From Pseudopithomyces maydicus (taxonomy: Eukaryota > Ascomycota > Dothideomycetes > Pleosporales > Didymosphaeriaceae): DNA of 64,000 nucleotides. The DNA lies in the NCBI GenBank assembly GCA_026873275.1, contig JANTUC010000001.1, positions 124,001 to 188,000 on the forward strand, written 5' to 3'. Each line of letters begins with the position of its first letter. The stretch's first letter is position 1. The notes under the pieces are model-generated. The model was not told the origin of the DNA. It made no database searches and worked only from the letters and a program-made list of their open reading frames with translations. A program made the translations under genes and the position numbers. Shown here piece by piece: positions 11,739 through 23,685 of the stretch.

Positions 11739-12971
11739 CGAAGTTGTTGATAAACTCAACGATGGGTTCGATGAGACGCGCTGGTTGGCTATGTAATTTA
11801 GACCGTAAATTAGGTAGCTGTTCTTGCCTTTCTTTGTTTGACTTAATTTGAGTAGCCGAATCAATGCCCGGTCGTTGGTATGCTTTATACTGGAAATCCG
11901 AGCTTCATTCAAGGGAGAACACGATAAGAACATGATAGGCTTTTGTCGGCAAGGAATGATGCCTGAGTCACAAAATATAGCCAAAGCTTGCCAGACAGTT
12001 CACATGTATCGTATTGGGCAGAGATTTGAACTGCATGACAGCAACTTAATTCACGATAAGACATGTTACCAGCGAGTCGGCATTTGAAACCCAAAGAACT
12101 GCTAGTGGCTAGCGATCAGTGCGAATCCTCTGGTTAGAAGCGTGCGATTGATTCAGCGTGTGGATAATCAAGCATTGTCGCGTGCTGCTGTGTCTCGCCA
12201 AGAAATATCCTAGATAAGGCGCTGATGGTCAGCTAGGGGAGATAGGGCTGTGGGCCGTCGCCCTCACACCCGATGATACCCGACTCGGCCATTCTTTCAG
12301 GCGCACAAGTACAATAGGGCAGCTATGGCGAAGGAACACCGAGAACGGCATGTTTGCGGTGGAAAGATGAAGTAAGCGTGGCATGTGCGTTGTATCGCTG
12401 TGCGACACTAACGGATGAGAAGCCAGAGGTTGGTTGTTGTACATACATATGTAGCTAGCAAATGGAATATACTCACGGACTTGGTGTAGCATGTATCTTT
12501 TCCACCAAGAATAATACAGGCGAAATTTTCTCAATAAAAGCAATAAAGAACATGATCACTGACACGCAAAGTTGCGGTATTGTAAACATCGACGCCGGGT
12601 TTGGCTTCCAAGGTTGTGCTTACCACCCGTCCCCAACCAATCACCCACACCGCTCCTCCGCCCTCCAACCCCCACCCCTTCCCATCTCCTATCCTCCATC
12701 CGAGCCGAACAATCGTTCCCGCATCCGCTATCGTAACCCTATGAAGGCTTTCGCACCTGTCACTAAATTTCGTATACCTGCCCCTCAGGTGCGGGCGCAC
12801 GAGACTTCCGAAATGAAAGGGTGGCCCGACGCCTGACGGGGGCGGCGCACAGTAACAAAGGAGAGCTGACACCTTTTATGCCCTTTGTACGCCCATCGGG
12901 ATTGTATATCGTGAAATGACTCCGCTGCTATTGCACTTGATCGTCCTCCACTAACTCTCAGATTAACCACA
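11739..12971. other. Intergenic region
   Basis: No supported gene. The stretch near 12640-12720 is CT-rich, like a promoter, and precedes the small secreted-protein gene at 12972. Confidence 0.5.
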
Positions 12972-13372
12972 ATGAGATACGCAGCAAGCTTCCTAGTACT
13001 AGGTTGCGCGGCAGCACAGCAACAATATGGCCAGAATCCCCAAAACCCCCTGGCGAAAGTCCGACGGGATCGATGGTAACCGTCACATTCATGTCTGGTC
13101 AGTAAATTTGGGCTTGGAAGACAGAGACTTGATCATCCTGACGTGCATCTACAGAGGTCTACACGATACCAGTATTCGACCCCGCCAAGGCAGCTACCTA
13201 TGGCAGCCCCGAGACTACCATCTACCGCCCTACCGATTTAACAATCAGCACGAAACAACCTGCATCGTCAACTGCATCCTCTTCCCATGTGAAAGCGTGC
13301 AAGGTACCACATGCAGCACCGACTACCTTATCCACTTCGCGCAAGGCCGCATACTACACTGCGGGTGTTTAA
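12972..13372 (+). CDS. Possible small secreted protein, frame broken once
   Basis: ATG 12972 opens a short signal-peptide-like stretch (MRYAASFLVLGCAAA) and a Gln-rich segment, then runs out of frame. The next frame continues as Pro/Gly-rich sequence with a VTVTFMSG strand. After a plausible intron (13098-13154, donor GTCAGT, acceptor ACAG) it gives YTIPVFDPAKAATYGSPET and a Ser/Thr-rich tail. One missing base at the C4/C5 runs (13038-13050) plus the intron gives a consistent 114-residue product. I do not recognise a family. The Ser/Thr-rich end resembles cell-wall or GPI-type proteins but has no hydrophobic terminus. This model is tentative. Confidence 0.4.
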
Positions 13373-13957
13373 TGGAGTTGTTCAGTACGAACACAAGAGA
13401 CTGAGAATACCGTGACGATCGTCTTCAGCTCTGGCACTGCAATTGGCGGGCTACCCGTAGGATCTGCACGAAAAGCGAAGCTATGCTATACCCACACACA
13501 CCGCAGTACCAACCAGGCGTTTGAAACCCAGCATCCATGTTGAAAATCTTCTGTAAGAAAACCACACCGCATACATATATTTCCTTGGCGCCTATAATAT
13601 CACTCTCTTTACTGTTTCTATCCGTGCATATCTCCTTTTCTGTAGTTGTCCTATCCATCCCACAAGACCATAATATAATTGTATTAATTATGCAATAATC
13701 ATTCTTCGAAACATTCTCATATCACTGAAACAAGAATTTATTGTTTAGGTTCCTATACGCAATGTACTGCAAACACGGACTCCGTTCATCCACCGCTCGC
13801 TTTCGTATACGCCCCAGCCCCCTTCCCTGCACCCAACCCCACGTCTCGAATCCAACTCACCACACCACTCTGTATAACAGCCCCGCCCCTCCTGTAGCAC
13901 ACACACACATTATCTCGCCCCTAATTGTTCCCAGTACGCATCCATAGCCCCAACGAC
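13373..13957. other. Intergenic region
   Basis: Shared 3' regions of the two small secreted-protein genes, which converge here. No other gene, repeat or RNA seen. Confidence 0.5.
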
Positions 13958-14718
13958 TTACACAGCAGTCGTACCCGGCGGCAACCACGGGACATCACAG
14001 TCATACGCAGGGTCCCTGGAGATAGTACACTTCCCCGGCGGCGGACTCGGAAAACACGTCCTATCATCTCCAGCGCAGAAATACTTATTACACGTGCTCT
14101 TCGGCCATGCGTCATCGCACGCCTGCGTGATGACCCATCCCAAGCCCCTCGAGTCGTACCCTGAGTCGTAATCGATGTAGAACCCCCATCTGCGAACGCG
14201 AGGTTAGGCAAGTAAGTGATCTGTATGAGGTATGTGTGTATGTACGTATCAAGGAGGGTATCTCAATATCGTGGTGTAAGGAACGCGGCGGGATAAGATA
14301 TCTCACTTATATATACATATGACATATAGATAGGTATATACTTACCCAAACGGCCCTCTCCCTGGCCATCACACTGCTCCTCCAAGCTCCTCGCCACAAC
14401 CGCCACCGCCCTCCCGCTAACACCAATCTCGTAATCGCAATTATTATTCACGACACTCGCAGAGATGCACACGCCGTCGATGGTGGTCCTGTAATCCGCG
14501 ATGAAGCCCTGCTCACCCGCTCGCCGCGCCGTCTGGTTCCCTTGCGTCTCCAGCCAGGCGTAGAACGCTGGCAGCGTGGCACGGATGGCGTCCGCGCTGT
14601 AGTTGTGGTCGTTGTACCAGAAGCTTCGGCACTCGCGGACGGTGGGTTGGGCGGGGAGAGAGGCGGTGGCGAGGGAGGCGTAGAGGGAAAGAAGCGTGGG
14701 GAGGGTGGATTGGAGCAT
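13958..14718 (-). CDS. Cysteine-rich small secreted protein (effector-like), frame broken once
   Basis: Exon 1 (14718-14346) starts with a signal peptide (MLQSTLPTLLSLYASLATASL) and encodes four cysteines. After an intron (donor GTAAGT), exon 2 begins at 14189 and encodes Tyr/Gly-rich sequence with six cysteines (QACDD, STCNKYFCAGDDRTCF, GKC, DCDVPW), ending at TAA 13958-13960. The exons join in phase only if one base is missing from the C5 run at 14183-14187 (G5 on the coding strand). The product would then be about 201 residues, with ten mature cysteines, probably disulfide-bonded and extracellular. I do not recognise a named domain. Size, signal peptide and Cys content are those of fungal effector or cell-surface proteins, but function is unknown. 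Confidence 0.65.
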
Positions 14719-15940
14719 GGTTGGGGAGGACGCGTTCGTTGTAACTTGACTGAGTACGCATATTGTGTAGATGTGGCATTGGGCTTATATAGGTGGATTT
14801 CGTCCATGGTAGTGATAGGCGGTGGTAACCTATGCGTCTACAACGAAACCGTCGCATCGCAAAGCATTGCCTTTGAGAAGTCGCCGCGTAACTCGAAGAG
14901 GCCCTCGAACAGCACAGAAGCATGTATTAATATGTTTTCTCTGCAACTACAAGTGGGAAAGTAGTTGCTATTGGCAGTTCGTATGCAGTATGCAATATGG
15001 AAGAAAGCCGGGCGCTGACTATACCGCTTGAAGATGGCAGGCGCTGTACGACATACCTGCATCTCGATCGTGACATGCGCACTGCAAGCCACATAACCGA
15101 AAAAAACACGCCAATTCGGGACCGAAACGAAATCACAGAGGCACACAACTAGTAAATAGAGGAAACTCATGTATTAACTAAGTACGTACGGATTCCAGCA
15201 GCGCCAAAATGGAAACACGACCTTTTTGTCACACACAAAGAAAGATACCGAGAGATCGGTAAGGTGGAAAAGGTATGGAACTACACAGTAAATATCTCAT
15301 TTGTTATCGCGCCAAAATGCCCACCACCACCTCGCAGATCCATCATACACGAAAAGAAAAACCTCCTACTAACCACCGTCCACATCAACCGCATCGGGAA
15401 CCAAAAACCCCTTCATCACCCATAACTCGAGAAACATACAGTAATCGCCAGTCTTGCCACACCTTCTCCATGGGGGCAAAACAGTGGTGAAAGGTGCTTT
15501 TTAGAAGGACCGAACACGAACGCAAAAGGTACTCGGGGCGGTCCGGGGAGATCAGCTGGGTAGAAAGGAGGAGAGCAGGCACTGCTTGATTGAACGTGAA
15601 ACAGCCAACCCAGAACTAAAGAGACGACGCAAGCATGGCTCACGTTGCCCGTAAGGAAAAGAAGCGTGGTATGAGGGTGAAGTGACGACAAAAGGAATTC
15701 CAAGCACCTCGTGTCCCCGAATAGTTGTTGCATTTGTGCTTTCCGAGGAAGTGATGGATGTATTAGATGGGCGATAGCAACGCTCGGAGGCGCTGTGAAA
15801 GTGTGAGAAGAGGAGGGGTATGAGGTGAAAGCATGTAAGGGTTTGTCGTTCGCCGAATATTAAATCAAGCCAGTGCTCCTTTCGTTGAGACTCGCGTCAT
15901 CGTACGTTTTCATATTGCCGCATCATGTTAAGCGGGTCGG
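14719..15940. other. Gene-free region between secreted protein and G-beta gene
   Basis: Contains the promoter of the secreted-protein gene at its left end and probably a long 3' UTR of the G-beta gene at its right end. No convincing open frame. Confidence 0.5.
14784..14791 (-). promoter_or_regulatory. TATA box of the cysteine-rich secreted protein gene
   Basis: TATATAAG on the minus strand, about 66 bases upstream of the ATG at 14718. Confidence 0.45.
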
Positions 15941-17210
15941 TTACGCCCAGATGCGCAGCTGCGTTATGTTAGTCGCAGTTGAGAGCCGGAAAAGATTTCA
16001 GACATACCATGGAGTCCCATGAACCAGTGCAAAGACTGAGTGCGTCGTTGCTTACGCCGAGACAGCTGACTCGATTATCGTGACCTTGCAATGTGCCTAC
16101 GCGTTCCCCACGGAGAACATCCCAGACCTGTACGCTTGTCAGACATGCCGTGTAACGAAGAATATGTGGTTACGAACCTTGCACTCGAAGTCGTCGTAAC
16201 CTGCAAACAGCAGACGTCCAGAAACGGAGAAAGCCACCGATGTGATACCGCAAACAGGCTCAGGGATCTATAGGGGCGTTAGCCACGTAACACACAAATA
16301 AAGCAATAGCGGGTATGGGGTGTGCGTACTGTGTATGCCTGCAATTCGCGGTCGGCACGGATATCAAACAGACGGCAAGACGCGTCGTCAGAGCCAGTAC
16401 CGAATGCGTTGCCGTTAGGGAAGAATTGGATGGCGTTGATGTCGGAGTCGTGGGCGGCAAATGTCTGGACACACTTTTGTTGACGGATGTCCCACAGCTT
16501 AGCGAAAGCATCGCAAGCACCAGAGACGAATTGGTTGTGGTCGAGCGGGTTTATGCTCAAGCTCATGACATCGCCCAAGTGGTCTGCGAATTCGTGCACC
16601 TTGGAGCCGGTTTCCAAGTCCCAGAGCACACAGGTCATGTCGCCCGAGGATGTGAGGATGCGCTTATCGCTGATGAAGCGGCAGCAGGACAGGTAGCCCG
16701 AGTGGCCAGACAGTTCCCGAGCGACGCGAGTGGGTCCTTCCCGCGCGGACAGGTTGTAGATGGAACAGATGTTGTCCAAGCCACCGCAGGCGACGTAGTT
16801 TCCTGACGGCGAGTAGGCGCAGGTCATGACCCACGATGACCGCAGCGGGATGGCATGGACCTTGTTTGTGGTGTAGGCGTCCCAGATGATGAGCTTGCCA
16901 TCCTGGGAGGCGGAGACGAGATGGCGACGGTCGGTGGACCAGTGCATGGCGTAGATCTTGGCCAGGTGGCCCTTGAGGGTGCGCTTCGTCTTCATGGAGA
17001 GACGCGGCAGAGCCTCGACTCGCTGCTTGGCGACATCACGCACTGCAATGGCTGGTTAGCACGGGTTGGGCAGCGAGGCTGGTGGGCAGACGTACGGGTG
17101 GTGTCAGCAAGCTCGTCCTTCTTCCTTTTTATCCTGTCCTTGAGGGCCTCGGCATCGCGGCGGGCGATCTGGATCTTCTGCTGGATGGATTCGGCACTCA
17201 TATCGGCCAT
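15941..17210 (-). CDS. sfaD: Heterotrimeric G-protein beta subunit
   Basis: The beta subunit of the heterotrimeric G protein, a plasma-membrane signalling component that pairs with G-gamma and controls growth, sporulation and secondary metabolism in fungi. Five exons, 17210-17096, 17042-16330, 16267-16178, 16127-16008 and 15958-15941, give 351 residues in phase, the usual length. It has an N-terminal coiled-coil helix (IQQKIQIARRDAEALKDRI) and then WD repeats, for example LKGHLAKIYAMHWSTDRRHL, SGHSGYLSCCRFISDKRILT and SGACDAFAKLWDIRQQKC. The last exon is only 18 bases and encodes LRIWA, the conserved end. It is head-to-head with the deaminase gene. The symbol follows the Aspergillus orthologue name. 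Confidence 0.95.
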
Positions 17211-17605
17211 GCTCTGCGGTGTGTTGAGGCGGAGGGAAGGGGAGGGGGCGTCGTCGCAAAGGAGGATCGCGGGCGAGATCCAGGGGCCTCACAGCTAGCG
17301 CTCGAGCCTTCAACGCAGGCGGCGGCAGGCGGGGTGCAAAGGCAGAAAGAGCGACAGAGGCGCGCGTCGGGAGAGCAATTGCTCGCGCTGAGGGGCGGCG
17401 CTGACTGCGGATGGCGGAGGGTGTGGAGGGTGAGCGCTGCGGCAGTGGTGCTGCTGGGAACGAGGTTGCGGTTACGGGGGCGGCCTGGGGAGCTGGGCAA
17501 GCTAGCCGAGAAACGTCGAGCTGGCTGGAGGCCGGAAGGAAGCGCAATCGAAATCGAGCACCACAAGACGCTCACAGGCGGGCACGACACGCACGACGGG
17601 CAGCA

Positions 17606-17629
17606 GGCAGGCAGGCAGGCAGGCAGGCA
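17606..17629. repeat. (GGCA)6 microsatellite
   Basis: Six uninterrupted GGCA units in the 5' region of the G-beta gene. Confidence 0.9.
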
Positions 17630-17902
17630 AAGACGACGGGCTCGCGACGGGCAGCGGGGGCCTTTTTTTTTCTTTTCTAGAAGCACTGGGGAACGGGGGG
17701 CGTGAGAAAAGGGCTGGCGGAGGCGCGCACCACTGACTGCACTTGGACTGCACTTGCACCTTCTTCGTCAGTTGCAATCTCCTGGTCGCTCCTCCCCTTC
17801 TCGAAGCGCACTAGCCGCTTGCAGCACTAGCCCAGGGTCGAGCGTTGCGGCAACAGGATCAATCACGGGGCCCGCTGCCATTGATCCATTCACGGCTCCA
17901 AG

Positions 17903-17926
17903 GATCCAATGATCCAATGATCCAAT
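17903..17926. repeat. GATCCAAT octamer x3
   Basis: Three perfect head-to-tail GATCCAAT copies, with further GATCCA-like sequence on both sides. A related octamer array occurs at 50359-50398. Confidence 0.85.
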
Positions 17927-18023
17927 CCATGGGGCCGTGGATTGCATGCATGGGTCGTAGCCGTTGCCTTTGACGCCAGCTGGCTGACCTCCAGGCTCGA
18001 CCACCACGGCCGGCCCCGATCAG

Positions 18024-19566
18024 ATGGCGACGAGCTCCCTGCCCGTCGACGCTGCCTATGCGCGCGCCCTGCCCAAGATCGAGGTATGTACTTGCAGCGC
18101 ACCCACCCAGCAGAGCCGTCCCCTGAGCAGACCCGCCAAGCTCAGGTGCATGGACTCCAGCCAATACACCATCCTAAGCGGCCATGCTAATGTCGAGCAA
18201 GCTCCACGCCCATCTAACGGGCAGCGTCTCGCGTCAGTGCCTCCACGACATCTGGCTGACGCGCCGCCAGCAGGACCCGGAGCTCACCCTCCAAGACCCT
18301 CTGGTGGCCATCCCGCCCGACAAGGTGGACTACGATGTGCAAACGTACGGCCTTTCCTCTGTTCTCATCCATTGATCTCCGGCCCTCGTCGGATGTGCCG
18401 TAAGCGCGTGCACGGCCCATGCCTTGTGTCTTGCCTTGCTGGACATTCGCTGCCCAGCGCATGGAAATTCTCCGACCGCCTGCGAGTTTGCTCGAGCATC
18501 TCGATCTGCTGCGAACCGCTCGTGCCAGCCTGTCAGCTAACGGCTAACCCGTCGCGCCAGGTTCTTCCCGCTCTTCTCCTCGTACATCTACAACCTGTGT
18601 GATAGTCTGCCCAGCATTGAGTATGTCATGGCCATGGCTGCATGGTGCCCAGTGCATTGCATGTCGGTTATTGTTGCGAGAGATTATCGTGTGCCTGACT
18701 CTCCATTAGCTATTCTACAAGGAGCGTCCTGGCCGACTTCCAAGCCGATGGTGTAGTCTACATCGAGCTTCGGACAACCCCTAGAGCCATCCCCGCCCGC
18801 AACATCGGCAAGAACGACTATGTGAATACCATCGTGAACATCATACGCGAGCATAATGCCAACAAACATAATTCCATGAGAGCCTTCCTGATCCTCTCCA
18901 TCGACCGCCGGAACACCGTAGCCGAAGCACATGCAGTAGTCGATCTCGCCATCAAGTACCAGTCCGCCGGCGTCGTGGGCGTCGACCTCTGCGGCAACCC
19001 TGCGAAGGGGAATGTTGGCATCTACACCGAAGCTTTTGCACGAGCAAAAGCAGCAGGACTAAAAATAACCCTGCACTTTGCCGAAATCGCTGAATCCGCT
19101 ACAGACGCGGAGCTCGATACCTTGCTTTCCTGGCGTCCAGATCGGATCGGCCATGTCATCCATGTCAAGGATGAATTTCGAAAGCGCATAGAAGAAGAGA
19201 ACATGGGCGTGGAGCTCTGTCTGAGCTGCAATGTGCACGCCAAACTCATCACCGGAACCTACGCTGACCATCACTTCGGATATTGGAAGAACACCGATGT
19301 CCCCCTAGCACTTTGCGTAAGCATCCGCCTTACTCCCATGGTAGATAAATCTTGCTCATTGTAGATAGACCGACGACGTGGGCGTCTTCTGCAGCCCACT
19401 ATCCGAAGAGTACAACCTCGCCGCTACCCATTTCGACCTGGACCGTGCGGCGTTGAAAGAGCTGGCACAGCGACCCATCAAGTCGATATTTACCGGCTCA
19501 CAAGAACGAAGAAGGCTTAGAAGTATATACAAGCGATGGACTGATGAAACGACGCCTCTGAGTTGA
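18024..19566 (+). CDS. Adenosine deaminase-like protein (ADAL / N6-methyl-AMP deaminase type)
   Basis: A zinc-dependent purine deaminase of the metal-dependent hydrolase superfamily; ADAL proteins deaminate N6-modified AMP. Five exons, 18024-18083, 18202-18344, 18561-18620, 18710-19316 and 19369-19566, give 355 residues, all in phase. The first zinc motif His-x-His is LHAHLTGS at residues 21-24. Later motifs are VDLCGNPAKG, TLHFAE, IGHVIHV, and CTDDVGVF (from about residue 290), the counterpart of the STDDP metal-binding loop of adenosine deaminases. The ADAL subgroup assignment rests on the LTGS and CTDDxGVF forms. It is probably cytosolic. The 5' intron phases fix the start. Confidence 0.9.
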
Positions 19567-20759
19567 TGAACATTCCGCTTTTCCGATTTCAATACACACA
19601 TGGACTGTTTTCCGTTATACGTACATAGAAACAACGTGCGAAGAAGAAATGACTTGGTTCAGTCTTTTTATTTATGTTTTCATTATGTGTGGGAAGCAAA
19701 TGTATACGATGGAGTGGTTAGATACAAACGGGACACGGGATTCTAGATTGTTTGGCAAATATCATTCGGGTTATGTTTTAGGTATCCTTGCTTGTGGTGT
19801 TATATATTCTAATTTATTCCCCAGGCTCATTTTAAACGGAATTTTGGTCCCACAGTACTCCGCTGCATAGTAGTAGCCTGAAGGACATCCGTTCAAGTGT
19901 TGGACGAGGGTTGAGCTGAGTTGGATTGGATTGGGTTGCTCTGTGTATTATTGCAATGTTGCGTGATAAGTTGGATATTTACAAATTCCAAGTAGTCTTC
20001 GATAGGGACCAAAGTTTATTTAGATAAAATACAGCTTCAAATCGTGCACGATACGAGATGGTCTAGAAGCCAGGTAATAATTAGATTTCATTTTTATGAT
20101 GTTCATGATATTTGACCTCGGGAGGTGGATCATAACGTGTGTAGCTTTCGTGAGCCTGCCATCTATTCCTACGGATGTATTAATTCTCTGAGCACTCCTC
20201 GAATTTTTTTTTCATTCCACTGAAAGTAATACTATTTTTTTTGTCTGGTCAAGTTTTATGATTTAATTCATATATGCGGTTCGTTACATTAAACCACGTT
20301 TGGCATTCATGGCATATTCTATTTCATAGTCTAGAACGCTCGTCACCGAAAACCAAATCAAAAATTCCAAATGGACCTCGGTGCGCCGGAACGCACCAAC
20401 CTGAAAATCCAAATAGGTAGTCTGGTCTAGTCTAACCCGTGTAGACAATGACAGGCGATCCTCTGCACATCCTTAGAGAAACGAACGTGGCTGCCCGCCA
20501 AAAGTTCTAGATTTGCACCAGTATTTGTCAATAGTAGATCGACCACCAAGGCGCGACGAACGATGTTTCTCCACAATCCCCGACGCGTCATAGACTACCG
20601 CCCAGGCTAGCAAGCCTACAAACTCTACAAAAGCCGCTCGCATAAGAGACGGCTATGTCTCACGTCACACAATATTCGCTATAGGTACTTGCATACGGTT
20701 GGTGTGCATACCTGCATACCTGCCAGAAGAAGCGAAAAAAAGCAAGGCAAAATTGGAAA
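19567..20759. other. AT-rich gene-free region
   Basis: Rich in A and T by eye, with runs of T and A and no open frame of note. It contains the 3' end of the deaminase transcript and the promoter of the GST-like gene. No repeat ends found. Confidence 0.5.
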
Positions 20760-22076
20760 ATGAGATCGACAAGCGAGCCGAATGGCATCGTGCTTTTCAA
20801 CTACGCCTCGTCACCGTTTGGGGCACGGGTAGCGCAGTACTTACAGCTGCGGGGCATTGAATATGCTTTGTGCGTAAGTGTGAAGGTGGCTTGGGGCTTT
20901 GCATGGTGTTGATCGATGAGGTGTTAGGAACAACCAAATACGATGCCTAGACCCGACTTGAAAAAATTGGGCGTCAACTACAGGCGCATACCTATCCTGG
21001 CGATCGGGCGAGACATCTACCTTGATACGCGACTGATCATCCGGACGCTCGAAGAGAAGTTTCCCGAGGGGAGGTTAGGGAGCGAGAGCCCGGAGCAGCA
21101 GTTCGTCGAGAGGCTGCTGGAGAAATATATGGTGGAGGGACCTGTTTTTCAAGAAACTGCAGGCGTCATACCAGCCGGGTTTGTGAGCGACCCAAAGTTC
21201 ATTGAAGACAGGAAAGGGTTCCTTGGACGAAACTGGACGCCGCAAGAGATGGAACGAGGGCGACCCGAATGCCTGGTGTTCGTCAAGAATCTTTATGAGC
21301 TGCTGGAATCAACGATTCTGGCCGATGGACGGGAGTGGATCCTCAACACGGAAAAGCCTTCCTTGGCGGATTTGCAGGGTAAGTCGTTTTGTTTCATCGA
21401 TTACTGGGCATGCGTTCGATCTCGGTGCATTTGCGGCGTCGAATGGGACAAAAGCGGCCAGACGAGACGAGTAAGATGGACTCTCCAAGTGACATATCTG
21501 TGACATCGGGCAGCAGGCTTCTAGATTTGAGTCGGGCTCCCCTACCCGCATCAGGCATGAACGCCCGTCTACTATGGATGGAGGTTGGAAAAGTGCCGTG
21601 TATCTCAGGAGAGGGAGCATCGTTTGTCCTCGGGCTAATGGAGCGCAGCTATATGGCCGTTCGAGTTTGCCGCCAAGATGAACATGCCGTCCCATGTAGT
21701 GTCAGAAGAGAAGTTCCCGAAGGTGTACGGATGGGTGTCCCGCTTCCAGACGGCCGTCGACTCGTCGGCGTCGACTACACCGAAGCCCCGCGTCATGACA
21801 GGGGACGAGGCAGTGAGTTACGTGGAGAGTTTCAGAGACGAGGAAGGCACTGCTCAGGAGGTAGTGGACGAGGACGATCCGCAAGGCTTCGCGCAAGGCA
21901 CGCATGTGGAGGTATATCCGACGGATTGGGGCAGCTCGCATCGCGATTCGGGACGGCTAGTTGCCTTAGCTCCAGATGAAGTGACGATCAGGGTGGAGGA
22001 AGGCGCGGAAGGGTTGCGCATTCACGCACCGCGCACAGGCTTCAGAGTCAGCAGAGTCACGGCGGCTGGGGCTTGA
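20760..22076 (+). CDS. Glutathione S-transferase-like protein with C-terminal extension
   Basis: A GST-superfamily protein, probably cytosolic. Three exons, 20760-20873, 20928-21378 and 21649-22076, give 330 residues in phase. The N-terminal thioredoxin-like fold starts LFNYASSPFGARVAQYLQL and continues RYRRIPILAIGRDIYLDTRL-like after the first junction, with the EQPNTMPRPDL segment between. An all-helical domain follows, and AIWPFEFAAKM opens the last exon. The final 90 or so residues (VMTGDEAVSYV to VRVSR-like end) lie beyond a normal GST and form a beta-rich, acidic extension seen in a fungal subfamily (I recall DUF7962, not checked). The second intron (270 nt) is long for this genome. No catalytic Ser/Tyr can be assigned with confidence. 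Confidence 0.75.
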
Positions 22077-23685
22077 GGGACGGGCGTGTGGAGGGGTGGG
22101 TAGCACGAGGTTGCGTTGCTCAGGGTGACTGCCGGGGGTTGGGCTCCGGGAGGTGCTCAGGGAGGTGCTCACTGCTCGCAATGGGTTGGCTGAGGATCGG
22201 GGGTTGCAGTGAAGGTGCTACGGGGCACGTGCTTGGTGCCTGACGGCCATCTCATGACGGCCTGGACGGGGAATTAGCATAGCTCGCTGCAGCAGGCCGA
22301 TGTGTGAGCTAATTGGGACGGGCCACGACAGTCGGATCGAGGGTGGCGGGAGGGGCTGGCATGGCGATAGGCTTGGGTTCGGCGTGGACTGCAGGCGTTC
22401 GAGGATGTGGCCTGCGAATTCTTTATAGCTAGCCGTGCTCAGCAGCTCTGTCGCGGTTCTTGCAGCGGGCTGCAGCCGTGCCCAAGAGCGCGCATCGGGG
22501 GAGCTAGCGGGAGGCGGAGACGCGCAGACTCTGCTGGGCTCGGTGGGCTGGGAGGCTCTGGGCGTGCGAGAGTCGGTGAGAGGAGTGGGAGGGACGGCGG
22601 TCGACGGCGGTTCCATGGCAATAATACTGTTCTACACCCACACAGCGCAGTGGGTGGTGCTGCCGATGACTGGACGGTGCGCGTTGTGCGGTGACGCCAG
22701 GCGGCCGCGAGTGGCTGGCCTTGGGGGGTCCCACCGCTGGGAGCCTGCGAGCCTGTCCGCTGGGCTCGTCGATGCCCAACCCACGCCACTACAAACGACA
22801 GACGTCTCCACACGGCGAGCCTCGCGGCCATGGATAGCTACCCAAGCCGGCGCACCGCTGGGCTGTCGGGTTCCTGGAGGTCGCTGGGCCGCGCCCGCCC
22901 GTCAAATACGTGTCGCAGCCCCGACTCGCCATCACCACCCTCTCCCTCCTCCTCTGCCCCCCCATCGCACGACACCAAGCCCTGCGGCGAGCGTCTATAC
23001 CTGCCTGTACCTGTACCTGCCCGCACCGCACCCAGCCCACAGCAGCCCACCACCCGCTGTGTGACTCGCGCCGCCGCCGCTGCTTGCTGCCCGACCGATT
23101 GACGTGCAGCCCGCCCCCGCCAATCGCATCGTCTCGTCTGCTGGCGGCCTCCACTCCCCGCTGTCCTCTCGTCTGCTCTCTAAAGAGCCGCACACCCTCA
23201 GCGCCCCGTGCCAGGTATCTTTCCTGTCGTCCGCGCCCAAGTCCTGCCAGCTGTGACTTGTAAGGTACCTGTCCCATTCGGACCCGTCCCGTCTCAGCAC
23301 AGCGCAAAGCAGTGCCACCCTGCCCGCCGCCCCTGCCCCCCTCCCCGGCTGCCCCAAAGAGGTCGCCGCGAGCATCACGCTTCACCCCTCCAGCCCGCAC
23401 CGCGAGCCGTGGCCCAAGTGCCGTATATTGGTCCGCTCCCCGCATCTGCCTGATCCTGCTGAACCCGCTCCATTCTGGACTCAAGCCCGCCGATAACCCG
23501 CCCGCCGCCGCCCCAGGACCCTTTGCTTGCCTTCGTATAGACGGTTTTGGTGTTGCAGCGTTATCTGGAGCCTGGAGCCCCTCCTTGTCCGCTTCCAGCC
23601 CCCAGAGCCTTGCTTGGCCCTCGACACTGACATCAGTGTCGTCTTTTCTCTTCCTCCTGCACACCCTCCTCTAACCCTACCCATC
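22077..23685. other. Long GC- and CT-rich intergenic region
   Basis: 1.6 kb without a supported gene. The right half (about 22900-23680) is strongly C/T-rich with many CCCGCC-type tracts, as in fungal promoters and 5' UTRs. The long open frames here are composition artefacts present in several frames and on both strands. Confidence 0.6.

Larger units (their letters stand above)
17211..18023. other. Bidirectional promoter, G-beta / deaminase
   Basis: A GC-rich divergent intergenic region of 813 bases. It includes a (GGCA)6 microsatellite, a GATCCAAT octamer repeated three times, and pyrimidine tracts. No coding sequence. Confidence 0.6.

Noticed and set aside
22435..23674. Several long overlapping open frames on both strands
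   Set aside because: GC-rich, CT-rich promoter sequence gives long frames in many registers at once; the residues are Pro/Arg/Ser/Ala-biased and show no family motif or splice logic.
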